Of a DNA stretch of 64,000 nt, positions 20,409-29,951 are shown piece after piece. The stretch is from Trichomonas tenax. Taxonomy: Eukaryota > Parabasalia > Trichomonadida > Trichomonadidae. Every line of letters begins with the position of its first letter. Within the stretch, counting starts at the first letter, position 1. The DNA is taken from the NCBI GenBank assembly GCA_023091735.1, contig JALKBU010000088.1:1-64000 (forward strand). Reading direction: 5' to 3'. The position numbers were made by a program, and so were the translations under genes. Below the pieces are notes generated by a model, which was not told the DNA's origin, ran no database searches, and saw nothing but the letters and a program-made list of their open reading frames with translations.

Positions 20409-22841
20409 ATGATAAAAGAGAACTGCGCGTGCGAAATTCCAAATACTATTGACGAATTCGAATCTGCCATGGGAAGCTACAAGATCAATTACGATGAACT
20501 GCAGATTGACTCTCTCGTTTCTGAAAACAGTTCGTATTCGACTTACAGCTCAACAAACACTCTAACAGAAGAAAGAAATTGTTTGTTAGAATTCCAAACA
20601 ATGCAAAACAAGAAATCGGATTTCTTTAATATCGCTTTTACTGCAGGAAATTTCAATAATCAGTTTTTAATGCCATTAAGAGGTTATTTCACCATGCCGA
20701 AAATAGGAATAATTACAGATCATTATCCTTATGGCACTCTTCGAGATATTTTTCTTAATTATCGCGATGTTCATTTATCTCCAAATCATAAAACAGTAAT
20801 TGCAATGTGTATCGCCTACGGAATGATGAAAATGCACAAAAAGAAATTTATCCACGGAAATTTGCAACTCTCAAATATTTATATGAATCACGAAAAGCTT
20901 CCTGTTATCTGTGGCTTTGACAAAGTCAATACATATCCGGACAAGAACCAGGATCCGCGATATTTGGCACCAGAAGTTTTAAATCATAAAGAAATTGACA
21001 ACAAAATCGATGTTTACGCATTCGCCTATGTTTTATACGAAATGGCCGAAGAAACGATCGCTTTCGAGGAATACACCATAAGCCAGATTCGAGCACTTCT
21101 TCAATCAGGTGCATATCCACAATTTTCAAAAACTCCGCCTACACTCGCTAAATTGATAAATTCGTGCTGGCAGCAGAGCCCTGTTCAGCGCCCGACATTC
21201 GCAGACATATTTTCAATGATTGCTGAAGGAAAAGTTACGTTTCCTGGATCTGATCCAAAAGAAATACAGCAATATGCAATTTCTATCAACCAAAACAGAA
21301 AGCGCGACTTCAAATATGAATCAAAAATGTTATTTGGATCTGATGATTTTCAAATGCAAGGCAAAATCAAGAGCCAAATCATCCATAAGACAATACGCAT
21401 CAACTATAGTATAGCTGAGAATTCTTTAGATCCAAACATGCTTGTAAGCTATATTCAATCATTATTCGAGAAAGTTCCTAAATCTGACTATCAAGCTATA
21501 TACGAAATCATAAATTATCATATGAGGAACTCTTCTCCGGCAATTATTCAATCTTTTGCAAATCTAATTTTTCGACAAATGTTCATTGATGAAGAATTTC
21601 TGAAAATACTCGCGAAAAACGATTTCTTGAATAATATTCCAATCATATCACAAAGTACACTCAGTGTTGCAATGGATATTTATGCATTTATCATCATAAA
21701 GTTTCCATCTTATCTAAATGAGTCTATGGACCCTGTTTTTGATTTGTTTATTCATATGGCACCCGTAGACTCATTGATTCTCTTCCATCACGTGATCAGC
21801 AACAAACTGCCGAACTTATTCATTTATAAAACTTTCTTAGCATATGCGAAGATATTCATGGAAGATAAATACGTGAGGCGTTATTCTGTTGCTCTCAACA
21901 CTGCATTCCAATTTGATTTCTTCCGTGAACATTTCCGCAATGAATTCTATTCGGTTTTCATTGATGGACTTTCGCACAACTCAATGAAAGTCAAAATATG
22001 GTCATACTACTCTTTGATCCCTAATGTCCCAACAGACTACGAATGGGACGTCAGCAAGATCATTCCTCACTTGTTTGATCCAACATTATCAGTTTATTGT
22101 GTCAGATTGCTTCTCCTCATTGATATTAAGACTCCGCCATCACCAAAACTCTTCCATCAGTTATTCATCTTGTCGAGGACGAATCAGCAGCACACATACT
22201 TACTTCTCTGTAAGTACATGTCATTATCAGTCGAGTATGTTAGGTCCTCACAGTTAAACATCTGGCTCCCTGTTTTGCAGAAACAAGGCGCTTTCCAGCA
22301 AGGTTTCATTCTTTTGCTGATTGCTTCAACATTCATTTCGAGTGAAACAATACTTCCTTCCATCCCAGGCATATTCGATTTCATCATTATGTTATCAAAA
22401 AAGATCGAAAAAGAAACTCCTAAAGATCTCAACAAACTTCCTGATGAAACAATCGCTTTCATTAAATTGCTCGCAAGCATTCAGTTCAACGAGAAAGATA
22501 CAGAAAATCCAGAACTTATCCAGATCTACTCATCAAGCCTTCAAGCAACAATACACTCACAAGACAAAGACGCAATCATGGCCGGCATTATGCTCTTGCA
22601 GATGTCTGCGAGAATCGTTTATCTCAGCGATTATCACAACATGATTCCAAAACTTAAATTCTTGCTGAGACCAGAGTATGGCTACATTTACAACATCATT
22701 CCCGCACTCACTGAGATGGTGAAATACGAAGGTATGACCGAGATCATGAGAAACCAAGGAATTGTGAAAATCTTATATGATCTTTCTTCATATTCCCAAC
22801 TTAAGGACCAAATAGCGAAATTCCTTTCGTACTTTGAATAA
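20409..22841 (+). CDS. TKL-type pseudokinase with C-terminal helical repeats
   Basis: This 810-residue protein has a protein-kinase-like domain at about residues 60-275, of the tyrosine-kinase-like group. Retained landmarks are the hinge region HYPYGTLRDIF, the catalytic-loop position at 149-156, the APE motif at 187-189, the F-helix Asp (DVYAFA, 201) and CW...QRPTF at 253-264. Key residues are missing: HRD reads HGN (catalytic Asp replaced by Asn151), DFG reads GFD (metal-binding Asp replaced by Gly169), and no glycine loop or VAIK lysine can be found. It is therefore probably inactive and acts as a scaffold or allosteric partner. Residues about 330-810 are Leu/Ile-rich helical repeats of ARM/HEAT type. 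The start at 20409 follows an A run. Diverged kinases and pseudokinases of this type are abundant in trichomonads. Confidence 0.8.
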   Translation: MIKENCACEIPNTIDEFESAMGSYKINYDELQIDSLVSENSSYSTYSSTNTLTEERNCLLEFQTMQNKKSDFFNIAFTAGNFNNQFLMPLRGYFTMPKIGIITDHYPYGTLRDIFLNYRDVHLSPNHKTVIAMCIAYGMMKMHKKKFIHGNLQLSNIYMNHEKLPVICGFDKVNTYPDKNQDPRYLAPEVLNHKEIDNKIDVYAFAYVLYEMAEETIAFEEYTISQIRALLQSGAYPQFSKTPPTLAKLINSCWQQSPVQRPTFADIFSMIAEGKVTFPGSDPKEIQQYAISINQNRKRDFKYESKMLFGSDDFQMQGKIKSQIIHKTIRINYSIAENSLDPNMLVSYIQSLFEKVPKSDYQAIYEIINYHMRNSSPAIIQSFANLIFRQMFIDEEFLKILAKNDFLNNIPIISQSTLSVAMDIYAFIIIKFPSYLNESMDPVFDLFIHMAPVDSLILFHHVISNKLPNLFIYKTFLAYAKIFMEDKYVRRYSVALNTAFQFDFFREHFRNEFYSVFIDGLSHNSMKVKIWSYYSLIPNVPTDYEWDVSKIIPHLFDPTLSVYCVRLLLLIDIKTPPSPKLFHQLFILSRTNQQHTYLLLCKYMSLSVEYVRSSQLNIWLPVLQKQGAFQQGFILLLIASTFISSETILPSIPGIFDFIIMLSKKIEKETPKDLNKLPDETIAFIKLLASIQFNEKDTENPELIQIYSSSLQATIHSQDKDAIMAGIMLLQMSARIVYLSDYHNMIPKLKFLLRPEYGYIYNIIPALTEMVKYEGMTEIMRNQGIVKILYDLSSYSQLKDQIAKFLSYFE

Positions 22842-22995
22842 TTGTTGATTTAAACTTTTGTTTGTATTCGTATAGTTTCAAAATAATTTTAATTTTTCTA
22901 TCTTTTCAAAATATTTTCTTTATTTGAGAATGCTATAGAACGAATATATAAAACAATCGGTGTTTGAATGAAATATTTTATAGAATAAACAAAAA

Positions 22996-23742
22996 TTAAA
23001 GTCCGGCTTGTTCTCTTCTCTGAGCAGCGATCTTCTCTTTGATTCTCTTCTTCTCGAGTAACTCTTGCAATCTCTTGTTCTGTTCTTCAGCAATTTTCTT
23101 CTTATATTCTCTTTCTTCGTAAGCGGCACGGCCAGGATCATACCCAGCTGTTGTCTTCACTAAGACGTCAGCAATATCCTTCTTAGGGCCTTCAGTCGGA
23201 AGAAGAGGCTTTGTAAGCTCAACAACTTCCTGTGCAGCGTCGTAAATCGAGGGTACAAACTTGTCGATGAGGTGCCCCATCTTGAAAACAACGACAGTTG
23301 GATTTGCTAAAATTTCGTATTTATCCAAAAATTCTCTTTCAATTTCATTCGCGATTTGCACATCGCACCAATATAACTCAGCGTACGGGATTTTGTCGAT
23401 GTATGTCGGGTATATTTCCTTGACCCACCTTGTTGGATCCTCGTATTTTGTGTTGCAGAGCGCGCAGATGATAAGTCTTGGGAAACACTGCGCCATCTCC
23501 ATCTCCACTGCCTGCTGGTTCTTGTTTGGCGCTATGCTATGCATTGTGAATGCTGTTGGATTGTGTGTTATCGCGCCAACTTTGTTGCACGCTGCGTTGA
23601 CGTTGTAGGCCGTCGCTGAGTCGGTCCATATGTGGACGGTGCTGTTGATTGCGTCCTTTTTCTGCTCTTCGACCAATTTGATCAATCGCTCGAGCGACGT
23701 TCGCGATGTCATGATATTGTCACGTTTGTTGAAAATTTTCAA
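22996..23742 (-). CDS. thioredoxin-fold protein with basic coiled-coil tail
   Basis: In this 248-residue protein, residues about 80-175 look like a thioredoxin fold. There is a hydrophobic strand (RLIICAL), a long helix, a second strand (AELYWCDV), a cis-proline turn (NPTVVVFKMG) and a final helix. The usual WCGPC active site is replaced by CNTK, so disulphide exchange is unlikely. The last 50 residues (EEREYKKKIAEEQNKRLQEL and onward) form a charged coiled coil reminiscent of the helix before UBX domains, but no UBX fold follows. The longest frame starts at 23742. An ATG eleven codons later (23712), directly before TSRTSLERLIKL, is equally plausible. It converges on the pseudokinase gene. 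Function is not assigned; TXNDC9/phosducin-like or UAS-type adaptor proteins are possible relatives. Confidence 0.7.
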   Translation of the reverse strand: MKIFNKRDNIMTSRTSLERLIKLVEEQKKDAINSTVHIWTDSATAYNVNAACNKVGAITHNPTAFTMHSIAPNKNQQAVEMEMAQCFPRLIICALCNTKYEDPTRWVKEIYPTYIDKIPYAELYWCDVQIANEIEREFLDKYEILANPTVVVFKMGHLIDKFVPSIYDAAQEVVELTKPLLPTEGPKKDIADVLVKTTAGYDPGRAAYEEREYKKKIAEEQNKRLQELLEKKRIKEKIAAQRREQAGL

Positions 23743-24349
23743 AATTTTGACAAATAATTGCTTTTTGACACTTTACAAAAATTATTGCAGGGGCTGAATC
23801 CAAACTATTTCCTCGAAATATGATAATATATATTCATATTCATATGTTTGTTTCGAAATATCTTTGTTAGGTGAATATTGAGCTTTCAATGTGGTGAAAA
23901 TCTCATGTATATAAAGCAAAACAATGTTTTGAGATTTTCCACAAATATCACATTGATGAAGGATTGGAAGAATGGATGTTTATGCATTTAGATGCACCTA
24001 TAATAGATGCTTCAATCAACCTTCAAACAAATATCATTAATCAATTCACTGCAGATTTTGATTTAATTTTTCAAGAATCATATGACACAATTCAAACGAA
24101 GCCACTGATAAACATATAATATTTAGAAGCACAGACATTTAATAGGAGAATTAAACACACAAGCCTCTTTCCTTATCGATGTTTTCTGATTGCAAGTAAT
24201 AACATAATATTCTGTTATTCATAATTTATTGCATTCATGATATTTTGTGAATATTTTCTGATAAAACTCTTTAGATATTGTTATTTCTAGATCATTAAAA
24301 TAATGTATATAAAAACAAAAGAATAATATTTACAAAGAAATAAACAAAG
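23743..24349. other. intergenic region
   Basis: AT-rich DNA lies between two minus-strand genes. Near the 5' end of the thioredoxin-fold gene (23745-23790) there are TTTGACA and TTTACAAA half-motifs like those in other promoters of the window. The rest shows no gene, repeat or RNA structure. Confidence 0.4.
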
Positions 24350-25807
24350 TTAATTTCGATACTGGCTGAAGATGCTGATTGTGGAAGAAATTGTATCAGT
24401 GATAATGTGAAGTTTCTTCTGTCCCGAAGCATTGACGAACTGTCCAAGTTCATATATTTCTTGGAATGAAAGTCCACCAAGAACAACGATAAATATTTCA
24501 TTAAAGCTGCTCAATGTCGGTGGCTTCGTTCTGTTAAGGAAGCTAGAAAGAATTCCACCACCGGCAGGTTTGATGCGAGGATCATCTTCTCCGATATTGT
24601 TATATAAAGATTTGATGAGATTTGTGAGATTGAAAATAGTCTTCAAGGAAGGCTTTGAACCTCTCTCAAAACCAGACCTACACTCTGTAAGAATAGCAAC
24701 AGCATTAGAAGGAGAGCAGAAGTTCTTTGCTTCACCTCTGTTTCGGTTAAACACTTTTTTCACAAGCGTTTCCAAATCCAACTGAGCCGAAAACATTCTC
24801 TTGACACCAATGATGTCAAGTGATTCTTTCAATGATGTTGTGTTCTCTAAAACATGGTTGATGTCTTCACCAGAGAACAGCATTTCTTGCAGTTGCTTCT
24901 TATTACTCGTTTTGATGTTATCGAGGGCCTGAGAAAGTATTTTATGTGATTGCGCAATTTTGTTCTTTGATTCTTGATCCAGTTTTGACCACGCAACACA
25001 AATCGATTCATAAGTTGGCTCTTTGGCCCCAACTAAGTTCTGTATATGCGATAGCAATGCCTGCGGACCATTATTTATTTCTATTTCAAGAAGTTCGTTA
25101 TCAAATAATGTCTGGAAAATAGATGTTTGCGCAAATTTGTCCATTATAGAATCAGTCTCAGCAAATAAAGGTGCTGAGTAGTAGCATCGATCAATAACAA
25201 GAAGTCCTGCTGTTGGATTTCCTTGTTTTCTTTTTTCTATGTCGTTTGCTATTTCAGCCGAAAAATCACCAATGCTGTAGCACTTGACAATAGGCAAACC
25301 ATGATTTCTGAGAAAATTCAATATCAAATTAATAACATTTTGTGATTGTGTTTCGTCGAACTGTGCAATTTGCTCCAGAATGTTTGTTTTTATTGTAGTT
25401 GATATAAATATATTCGGGATCACTTGTGTGTAAAAGTTTGGAATACATTCGATTCTATTTCGCAATTCTTCTGGTAAAGTACTTCCTGTCTCATTGACAT
25501 TCGTTGTGTATATTCTCATTATGTCGTATTCCTCTATTGACGCGATTTCAACAATTTGCGTGCGAAAGTTCGAAATTGCAGAGCCAATGAATATCTCAAA
25601 GTGCTCGAGCATAACTACTGCACTTATTCTCTGTATTAGTGCTTGTATTTCTTTCAGAGGCTTTTCAATCGAAACAATTGACGAATAAACATTAGGAACA
25701 ATCGATTTTATTCTGCCAGTGAGTGCGATTGCCTCCGCGATAATGTTGTCGACAAACAAAATTGTACCTTTTTGAACATTTCTTGTTGTTAGTGGAGAAA
25801 AATCCAT
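24350..25807 (-). CDS. Sec1/Munc18-family protein
   Basis: The protein has the hallmarks of SM proteins, which clasp SNARE bundles during membrane fusion. There is a first-domain strand (KGTILFVDNIIAEAIAL) and a mid-protein GLLVIDRCYYSAPLFAE, matching the conserved [IL]-[IL]-DR-x-x-D-x-x-[TS]-P-L motif. A C-terminal block IVVLGGLSFQEIYELGQ corresponds to the family's V-GG-x-[ST]-x-x-E motif. It is divergent; the overall layout may suit SCFD2/Sly1-like or Vps33-like members rather than Sec1 itself. The frame extends 34 codons further upstream to 25909, but those residues have no counterpart in the family. The ATG at 25807, preceded by an A-rich leader and followed by MDFSPLTTRNVQKG, is the better start, giving 485 residues. 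It lies 5' to 5' from no gene; TRAPPC3 is next on the same strand. Confidence 0.72.
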   Translation of the reverse strand: MDFSPLTTRNVQKGTILFVDNIIAEAIALTGRIKSIVPNVYSSIVSIEKPLKEIQALIQRISAVVMLEHFEIFIGSAISNFRTQIVEIASIEEYDIMRIYTTNVNETGSTLPEELRNRIECIPNFYTQVIPNIFISTTIKTNILEQIAQFDETQSQNVINLILNFLRNHGLPIVKCYSIGDFSAEIANDIEKRKQGNPTAGLLVIDRCYYSAPLFAETDSIMDKFAQTSIFQTLFDNELLEIEINNGPQALLSHIQNLVGAKEPTYESICVAWSKLDQESKNKIAQSHKILSQALDNIKTSNKKQLQEMLFSGEDINHVLENTTSLKESLDIIGVKRMFSAQLDLETLVKKVFNRNRGEAKNFCSPSNAVAILTECRSGFERGSKPSLKTIFNLTNLIKSLYNNIGEDDPRIKPAGGGILSSFLNRTKPPTLSSFNEIFIVVLGGLSFQEIYELGQFVNASGQKKLHIITDTISSTISIFSQYRN

Positions 25808-26227
25808 TTTATAAATACCCCCTGAATTATATTTTAAGACTCCATTAATATCAACTTTTGCCAATTTAAATTTTACATGACAAAAATATTTTTGAAACTC
25901 TATTTCCATTTGAAAGACTTTCTAGACAAATTATTTTATTGCCCCAATTCTCAAAGTTACTCATCTACCCACTGAACTGATGCTCTCCTATTTTCCTAAA
26001 AATAAACTTATTCAATTATATTTTTTACTTAACACAGAGCAAAACGTTGACTTTCATCAAAGGAAACTGAATTCTGCCTATGAGCTACTGCTGACTAAAT
26101 ATTATTTTGGGTTTCATTAAAATGCATTAAAAGTATCGAAAATCATTATATTTTATGGCTACAGTTCGAATGATTTAAAGAAGAGTTTTAAAATACTAAA
26201 AAATATATCAAAGAAAAAAAAAATAAA
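25808..26227. other. intergenic spacer
   Basis: AT-rich spacer between two minus-strand genes. The 102 bases nearest the SM gene are formally open to an upstream ATG at 25909 but do not look coding. Nothing else is recognised. Confidence 0.35.
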
Positions 26228-26734
26228 TTAGTCATCAGTCTTTGGAATAGCAATTGGTATTTGTTCGACAACCTCTACTTCAACTTTAGTCCCGCTCTGT
26301 TCATTTTGTTCGAGAAGTTTTGTATTGACTCTAAAATGGAATATTTCGAAAATTCCGCGCAAAATGCCAGGAAGCATTCCTGTAAAGTGGACACCACTGT
26401 AAAGTTCTGGAATTTGGACGTTTTGTGTGAATATTGAAGGCGGGAATTGAAGAATAATTTTTTGACCATCGAATGAAGTCTGAACGGGTTTTGTAGCGTG
26501 AGAAAGCTGTGTCCATTTCTTTTCTATGACGAGGCCTATGACTTTGTCTGGTGTGTCAACGCGCTCTAATGTCTCATCTCTGCCAAAATCGTGTGCTAGC
26601 CTCAAACCGATCCTGTAGCCGATTGCATCGAGCTTCTTGTTGACCTCTTCGACATCCTCTGTCATTTCGAGGAGGGATGCAACAAAAGAGCCGTAAACAA
26701 GAGCAGAAAATTCAACTGCTTGATTCGTCGTCAT
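26228..26734 (-). CDS. BET3: TRAPP complex subunit TRAPPC3/Bet3
   Basis: This 168-residue protein matches the Bet3 layout. The N-terminal helix EFSALVYGSFVASLLEMTEDVEEVNKKLDAIGYRIGLRLAHDF parallels the family's L-T-Y-G-A-L-V...D-x-D-V-N-x-x-L-D-x-M-G-Y-x-I-G-x-R-L block. A C-terminal segment YSGVHFTGMLPGILRGIFEIFHF corresponds to Y-x-x-x-L-C-G-V-L-R-G-A-L-E-M. Bet3 is the core of the TRAPP tethering complex and Rab1 exchange factor at the ER-Golgi interface. The last 25 residues (Val/Glu/Pro-rich) are an extra tail. The start at 26734 is supported by an initiator-like TCATTTAA directly adjacent. The divergent neighbour is the coiled-coil gene, and their shared upstream region is dense in TTTACA/TGACA half-sites. 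Confidence 0.88.
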   Translation of the reverse strand: MTTNQAVEFSALVYGSFVASLLEMTEDVEEVNKKLDAIGYRIGLRLAHDFGRDETLERVDTPDKVIGLVIEKKWTQLSHATKPVQTSFDGQKIILQFPPSIFTQNVQIPELYSGVHFTGMLPGILRGIFEIFHFRVNTKLLEQNEQSGTKVEVEVVEQIPIAIPKTDD

Positions 26735-26742
26735 TTAAATGA
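26735..26742 (-). promoter_or_regulatory. BET3: initiator-like element of TRAPPC3
   Basis: On the minus strand this is TCATTTAA, touching the ATG. It fits the Trichomonas initiator pattern and would give an extremely short leader. Confidence 0.45.
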
Positions 26743-26749
26743 CACTTTT

Positions 26750-27020
26750 ATTATTTTACAAAATTATTTTTGACAAAAAGGTGTTTACAAAAGAGAAAAT
26801 TGACTATTTATAATTTACAAAAATATTTTTCATTGTGTATTTTATGGATAATCAAAAATTTAATAAATAATCTTTTTTTCTGACTTTTTCATGTTTACAA
26901 ATATTTTCGACATTGTTAACTTTACAAATTGATTTTGGACAATAAATGTTTACAAAACATATTGACGATTAAAATGCACAGAAATGATTTTGACAAATGA
27001 TTTTTACACGTCAGGTTTTA
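26750..27020. promoter_or_regulatory. divergent promoter region rich in TTTACA and TGACA half-sites
   Basis: Between TRAPPC3 (minus) and the coiled-coil gene (plus) TTTACA occurs at about 26755, 26784, 26814, 26894, 26930, 26949 and 27003, each followed within 10-20 bases by TTTGACA, TCGACA or similar. The last site is TTTACACGTCA, a full version of the motif found elsewhere. The repetition points to cooperative binding of one factor. No reading frame crosses this region. Confidence 0.45.
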
Positions 27021-27049
27021 TATAGCCGTTTATAAATTTTGGCGGCAGA

Positions 27050-29266
27050 ATGGATGAGGAAAAGAAAGTCCGTGCTTTTGCTTCCATCGTCGCTGGGATG
27101 GAACAAGAACTGAGCGATGTAATTTCCGGCTCTGTGGGTCCGAAAATCATCTCAAACGAAAGAATTCGCGGATTAGAATTTCAAATTCAATCACAGCAAC
27201 AAGAAATCGAGTTTTTGCAAAACCAGGTGAAGCTATATCAGGAAAATGCACAAAATACAGTTGTTGTTCAAAATGAAATTGATGTTGAAAAATATATTTC
27301 GCAAATCGAACAATTAATAGCAGAAAACGCACAACTAAAGGAAGACATCAGTAATTCCACAGCTGATTACCAATCCAAAATCGTTTCGTTAAATAATGGA
27401 AATAATGCACTGAAAGACAAATTAAACAAAACAGAATCCGAATTGGTTGCTCAATCGCAATCGTTGGAGTCTGAAATTACTTCTCTTCATGAACAAATTC
27501 AAAAGTATGAATCAAAAGATTTGAATGTTCAAGATATTTCTGTATACGTTCGTGAAATTTCTCAGCTTAAGCAAAAGAATGCAAATCTTACATCAAATCT
27601 TGAAAAATTAACAAGTGAACAAGAAATTTTAATATCTGAGAATTCTAAATTGCAAAATCAGATTTCTCAGTACAGAAACGACTCAGACAGGGTAAGTGAA
27701 CTTACACATCATAATAGCGACTTATTAACAGAAAATCAGAAACTTAATCAACAAATCAATCAAATAAAGAAAGAAATCGAAGGACTACAGATAGAAAAGT
27801 CCAAAGAATCAACTAAATCAATAGAATACGAGATCATTATTACAAATCTTAAAAGCGAGAATGCAGAACTTCAGTATCAACTTGAGTCTTTAGGTTCCCA
27901 AGAAATGCGCAAACTTGATGAAGATCAACTCTCTCAATACGAGCAGGCAATCAAAGAAAATCACCAGCTATCAAGCCAGGTGCAGCAGATGCAGCTGTCC
28001 ATAAATAATTACAGCAAGAAGCTTAAAGAATATGAAGGATATCGCGATGATTTGACGAAGAAGATCAAAGAATTAATTGAACAAAACTCAGAGTTGAGGA
28101 TTTCTGTTGAAGTGAAAGATTCAAACTCCAGAAAGGACAGAAATCAGATCAACATCTTAAATAGTAATATCGAGTCCTTAAACAAAGGAATCAAGCAGTC
28201 AGAAGTCCAAAATCAGAACTTGAAGCAACATATCAATGAATTACAAAATCAAATCGAAAATCAGATGAAAGAGAACAAATATATCAAACAGGAATACGAA
28301 AACTTCGCTTCTTCAATATGTTCATTATTAGGATGCCGCGAGAAGAAAGAAGTTTCAAGAAAAATCGAAGAAACATTGGAAAAAATTGTCAGCTCAATTA
28401 AACTCTCAGAACAAGCTACAGCACTTCAAAACCAAGTCGAATTCGAGCAGTCGAGAAACCAGACTCTGCAAAACAAGGTTGACACACTTAAACAGCAACT
28501 TGACGAAGAAAGAGAGAAAGCAAATAAAATCTTTGAAATACAACCTGATGAAGTTTCAAACGCATTAAAGAAACAAAATCAGACTTTGGTATCCCGCAAC
28601 AGAACACTGCAAGATGAAATAGACAAGCTCACGCAAACAGTGATCGAGAAAGATTCACAAATCGAAAGATTACGAATTTCGAGTGATTACTCATCTAAAT
28701 CACAAATTATCGCTGTTAACAAATCAGAAAGACTCTCGTATTACGAAATTACACATCAGAAGACAGTTGAGTTCTTAAGGACACTATCCATGACGATGGA
28801 AAGAAGTCTTTCACCAATCCCAGAGAATGCAAACAAAATCAAAATTATCGATGGTTTAACAGAGATTTTAGAGGACTCAACAAAGAATGATTCTCTTTCA
28901 GACAGCTTCCTTTCATTCGGTCAACTGCTCATGGGAGAGTTCATCAAGCCAAGCATCTCAGATCTGGCTGTGAAGTTCAAATCACAGAGCGAAAACTTGA
29001 TGAAGATCTTTGATGAAAAGTTTGAAGAAATGAAGCAAACTATTGATAGCGAATCATTAAAGATTGACATGATATTCAGGAATAAGCAGCGCACACCAAT
29101 GAAGCCTCCTCCAATCTTCAGATCGCCTCTTGGAAAATCCCCAAGAATGAAATTCGATCCACAGTCAATGACACCAAGAAATTCTCCAATGTTCAACAAA
29201 TCCAGGTCCCCGTACTCCAATTCATTGTTTAATGAAGAGCCATTGAGCGTAAGAATTCCATTTTAG
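27050..29266 (+). CDS. long coiled-coil protein with Ser-Pro tail
   Basis: In this 738-residue protein, residues about 40-540 have almost continuous heptad repeats rich in Gln, Asn, Glu, Lys and Leu, typical of a long dimeric coiled coil. The last 60 residues (from TPMKPPPIF) are basic and contain many Ser-Pro and Thr-Pro sites (SPLGKSP, MTPRNSP, RSPYS), so they are likely targets of proline-directed kinases. A conserved-looking globular stretch at about 565-660 links the two. No motor, PH or other enzymatic domain is present. This architecture suits a cytoskeletal, centrosomal/basal-body or Golgi tether protein; which one cannot be said. The ATG at 27050 follows the leader GGCGGCAGA. Confidence 0.8.
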   Translation: MDEEKKVRAFASIVAGMEQELSDVISGSVGPKIISNERIRGLEFQIQSQQQEIEFLQNQVKLYQENAQNTVVVQNEIDVEKYISQIEQLIAENAQLKEDISNSTADYQSKIVSLNNGNNALKDKLNKTESELVAQSQSLESEITSLHEQIQKYESKDLNVQDISVYVREISQLKQKNANLTSNLEKLTSEQEILISENSKLQNQISQYRNDSDRVSELTHHNSDLLTENQKLNQQINQIKKEIEGLQIEKSKESTKSIEYEIIITNLKSENAELQYQLESLGSQEMRKLDEDQLSQYEQAIKENHQLSSQVQQMQLSINNYSKKLKEYEGYRDDLTKKIKELIEQNSELRISVEVKDSNSRKDRNQINILNSNIESLNKGIKQSEVQNQNLKQHINELQNQIENQMKENKYIKQEYENFASSICSLLGCREKKEVSRKIEETLEKIVSSIKLSEQATALQNQVEFEQSRNQTLQNKVDTLKQQLDEEREKANKIFEIQPDEVSNALKKQNQTLVSRNRTLQDEIDKLTQTVIEKDSQIERLRISSDYSSKSQIIAVNKSERLSYYEITHQKTVEFLRTLSMTMERSLSPIPENANKIKIIDGLTEILEDSTKNDSLSDSFLSFGQLLMGEFIKPSISDLAVKFKSQSENLMKIFDEKFEEMKQTIDSESLKIDMIFRNKQRTPMKPPPIFRSPLGKSPRMKFDPQSMTPRNSPMFNKSRSPYSNSLFNEEPLSVRIPF

Positions 29267-29951
29267 TTATATTTATTTTGTTTTTTATTACTAAAAATTG
29301 TTATGTGATTTTAATTTTGTCATGTAAATTTATATATTTGTCATGTAAATCTCTGAAATTTGATGTGTTTAAAAATTTGTTGTTAAGATGAAAGAATCTC
29401 ATGATTAAAGTGATTTTATATATGAATCCAGCAAAGACAATAGCATTTAATGGCGTGTCAAAGCGTGTCAGTAGAAAAAGAAAACGATTTAATTCTCAAG
29501 ATATAATACAACTCGTTAACGGTAAATTTAAGCAAATTCTACTATAAAATATGCAATTGCAAGGAGAAAAACATAAAAAATCAAGCAAAGATTTACGATT
29601 TTAACAAAACGAATTTTGTCAGATTTTATTTTCCACAATTTTCGGTGGAAAAATGGCACAAACACTATAGTAGTCCATAATCTTTCGACAAAATTTGATA
29701 CATTATCAAATATTTCAATGAACCAAATAAATGCACACAATTTCATATTTGATGGATAACTATTGAAATAATTGATCATCGGCACAGCAGCATTGTACAT
29801 AATATTTTTCATATTTTATCACAAATTATACTGCATTAATGCAATGCAGCGTACTTTCAATGTCAAAATTTATCAATAGTGTGGACGTTTATCAATGAAA
29901 TTGTTCATTGAAATTATTTGATAGAAAATCGTTTCTTATTACATTTCGACA
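29267..29951. other. intergenic region before the homeodomain gene
   Basis: It contains two TGTCATGTAAAT motifs 21 bp apart (29318 and 29339), the same spacing seen in the arrays at 13582 and 43847. A minus-strand frame at 29528-29812 is listed separately as a doubtful small gene. The rest is AT-rich without structure. Confidence 0.45.
29528..29812 (-). CDS. doubtful small membrane protein
   Basis: A 94-codon frame ends in a strongly hydrophobic stretch (IVNLCLIFYVFLLAIAYFIVEFA) preceded by a basic segment (HRKLWKIKSDKIRF), like a tail-anchored protein. An earlier weakly hydrophobic part contains several Trp and Pro residues. No family is recognised and AT-rich DNA often gives such frames by chance, so I give it low weight. 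It lies in the spacer between two plus-strand genes. Confidence 0.25.
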   Translation of the reverse strand: MKNIMYNAAVPMINYFNSYPSNMKLCAFIWFIEIFDNVSNFVERLWTTIVFVPFFHRKLWKIKSDKIRFVKIVNLCLIFYVFLLAIAYFIVEFA

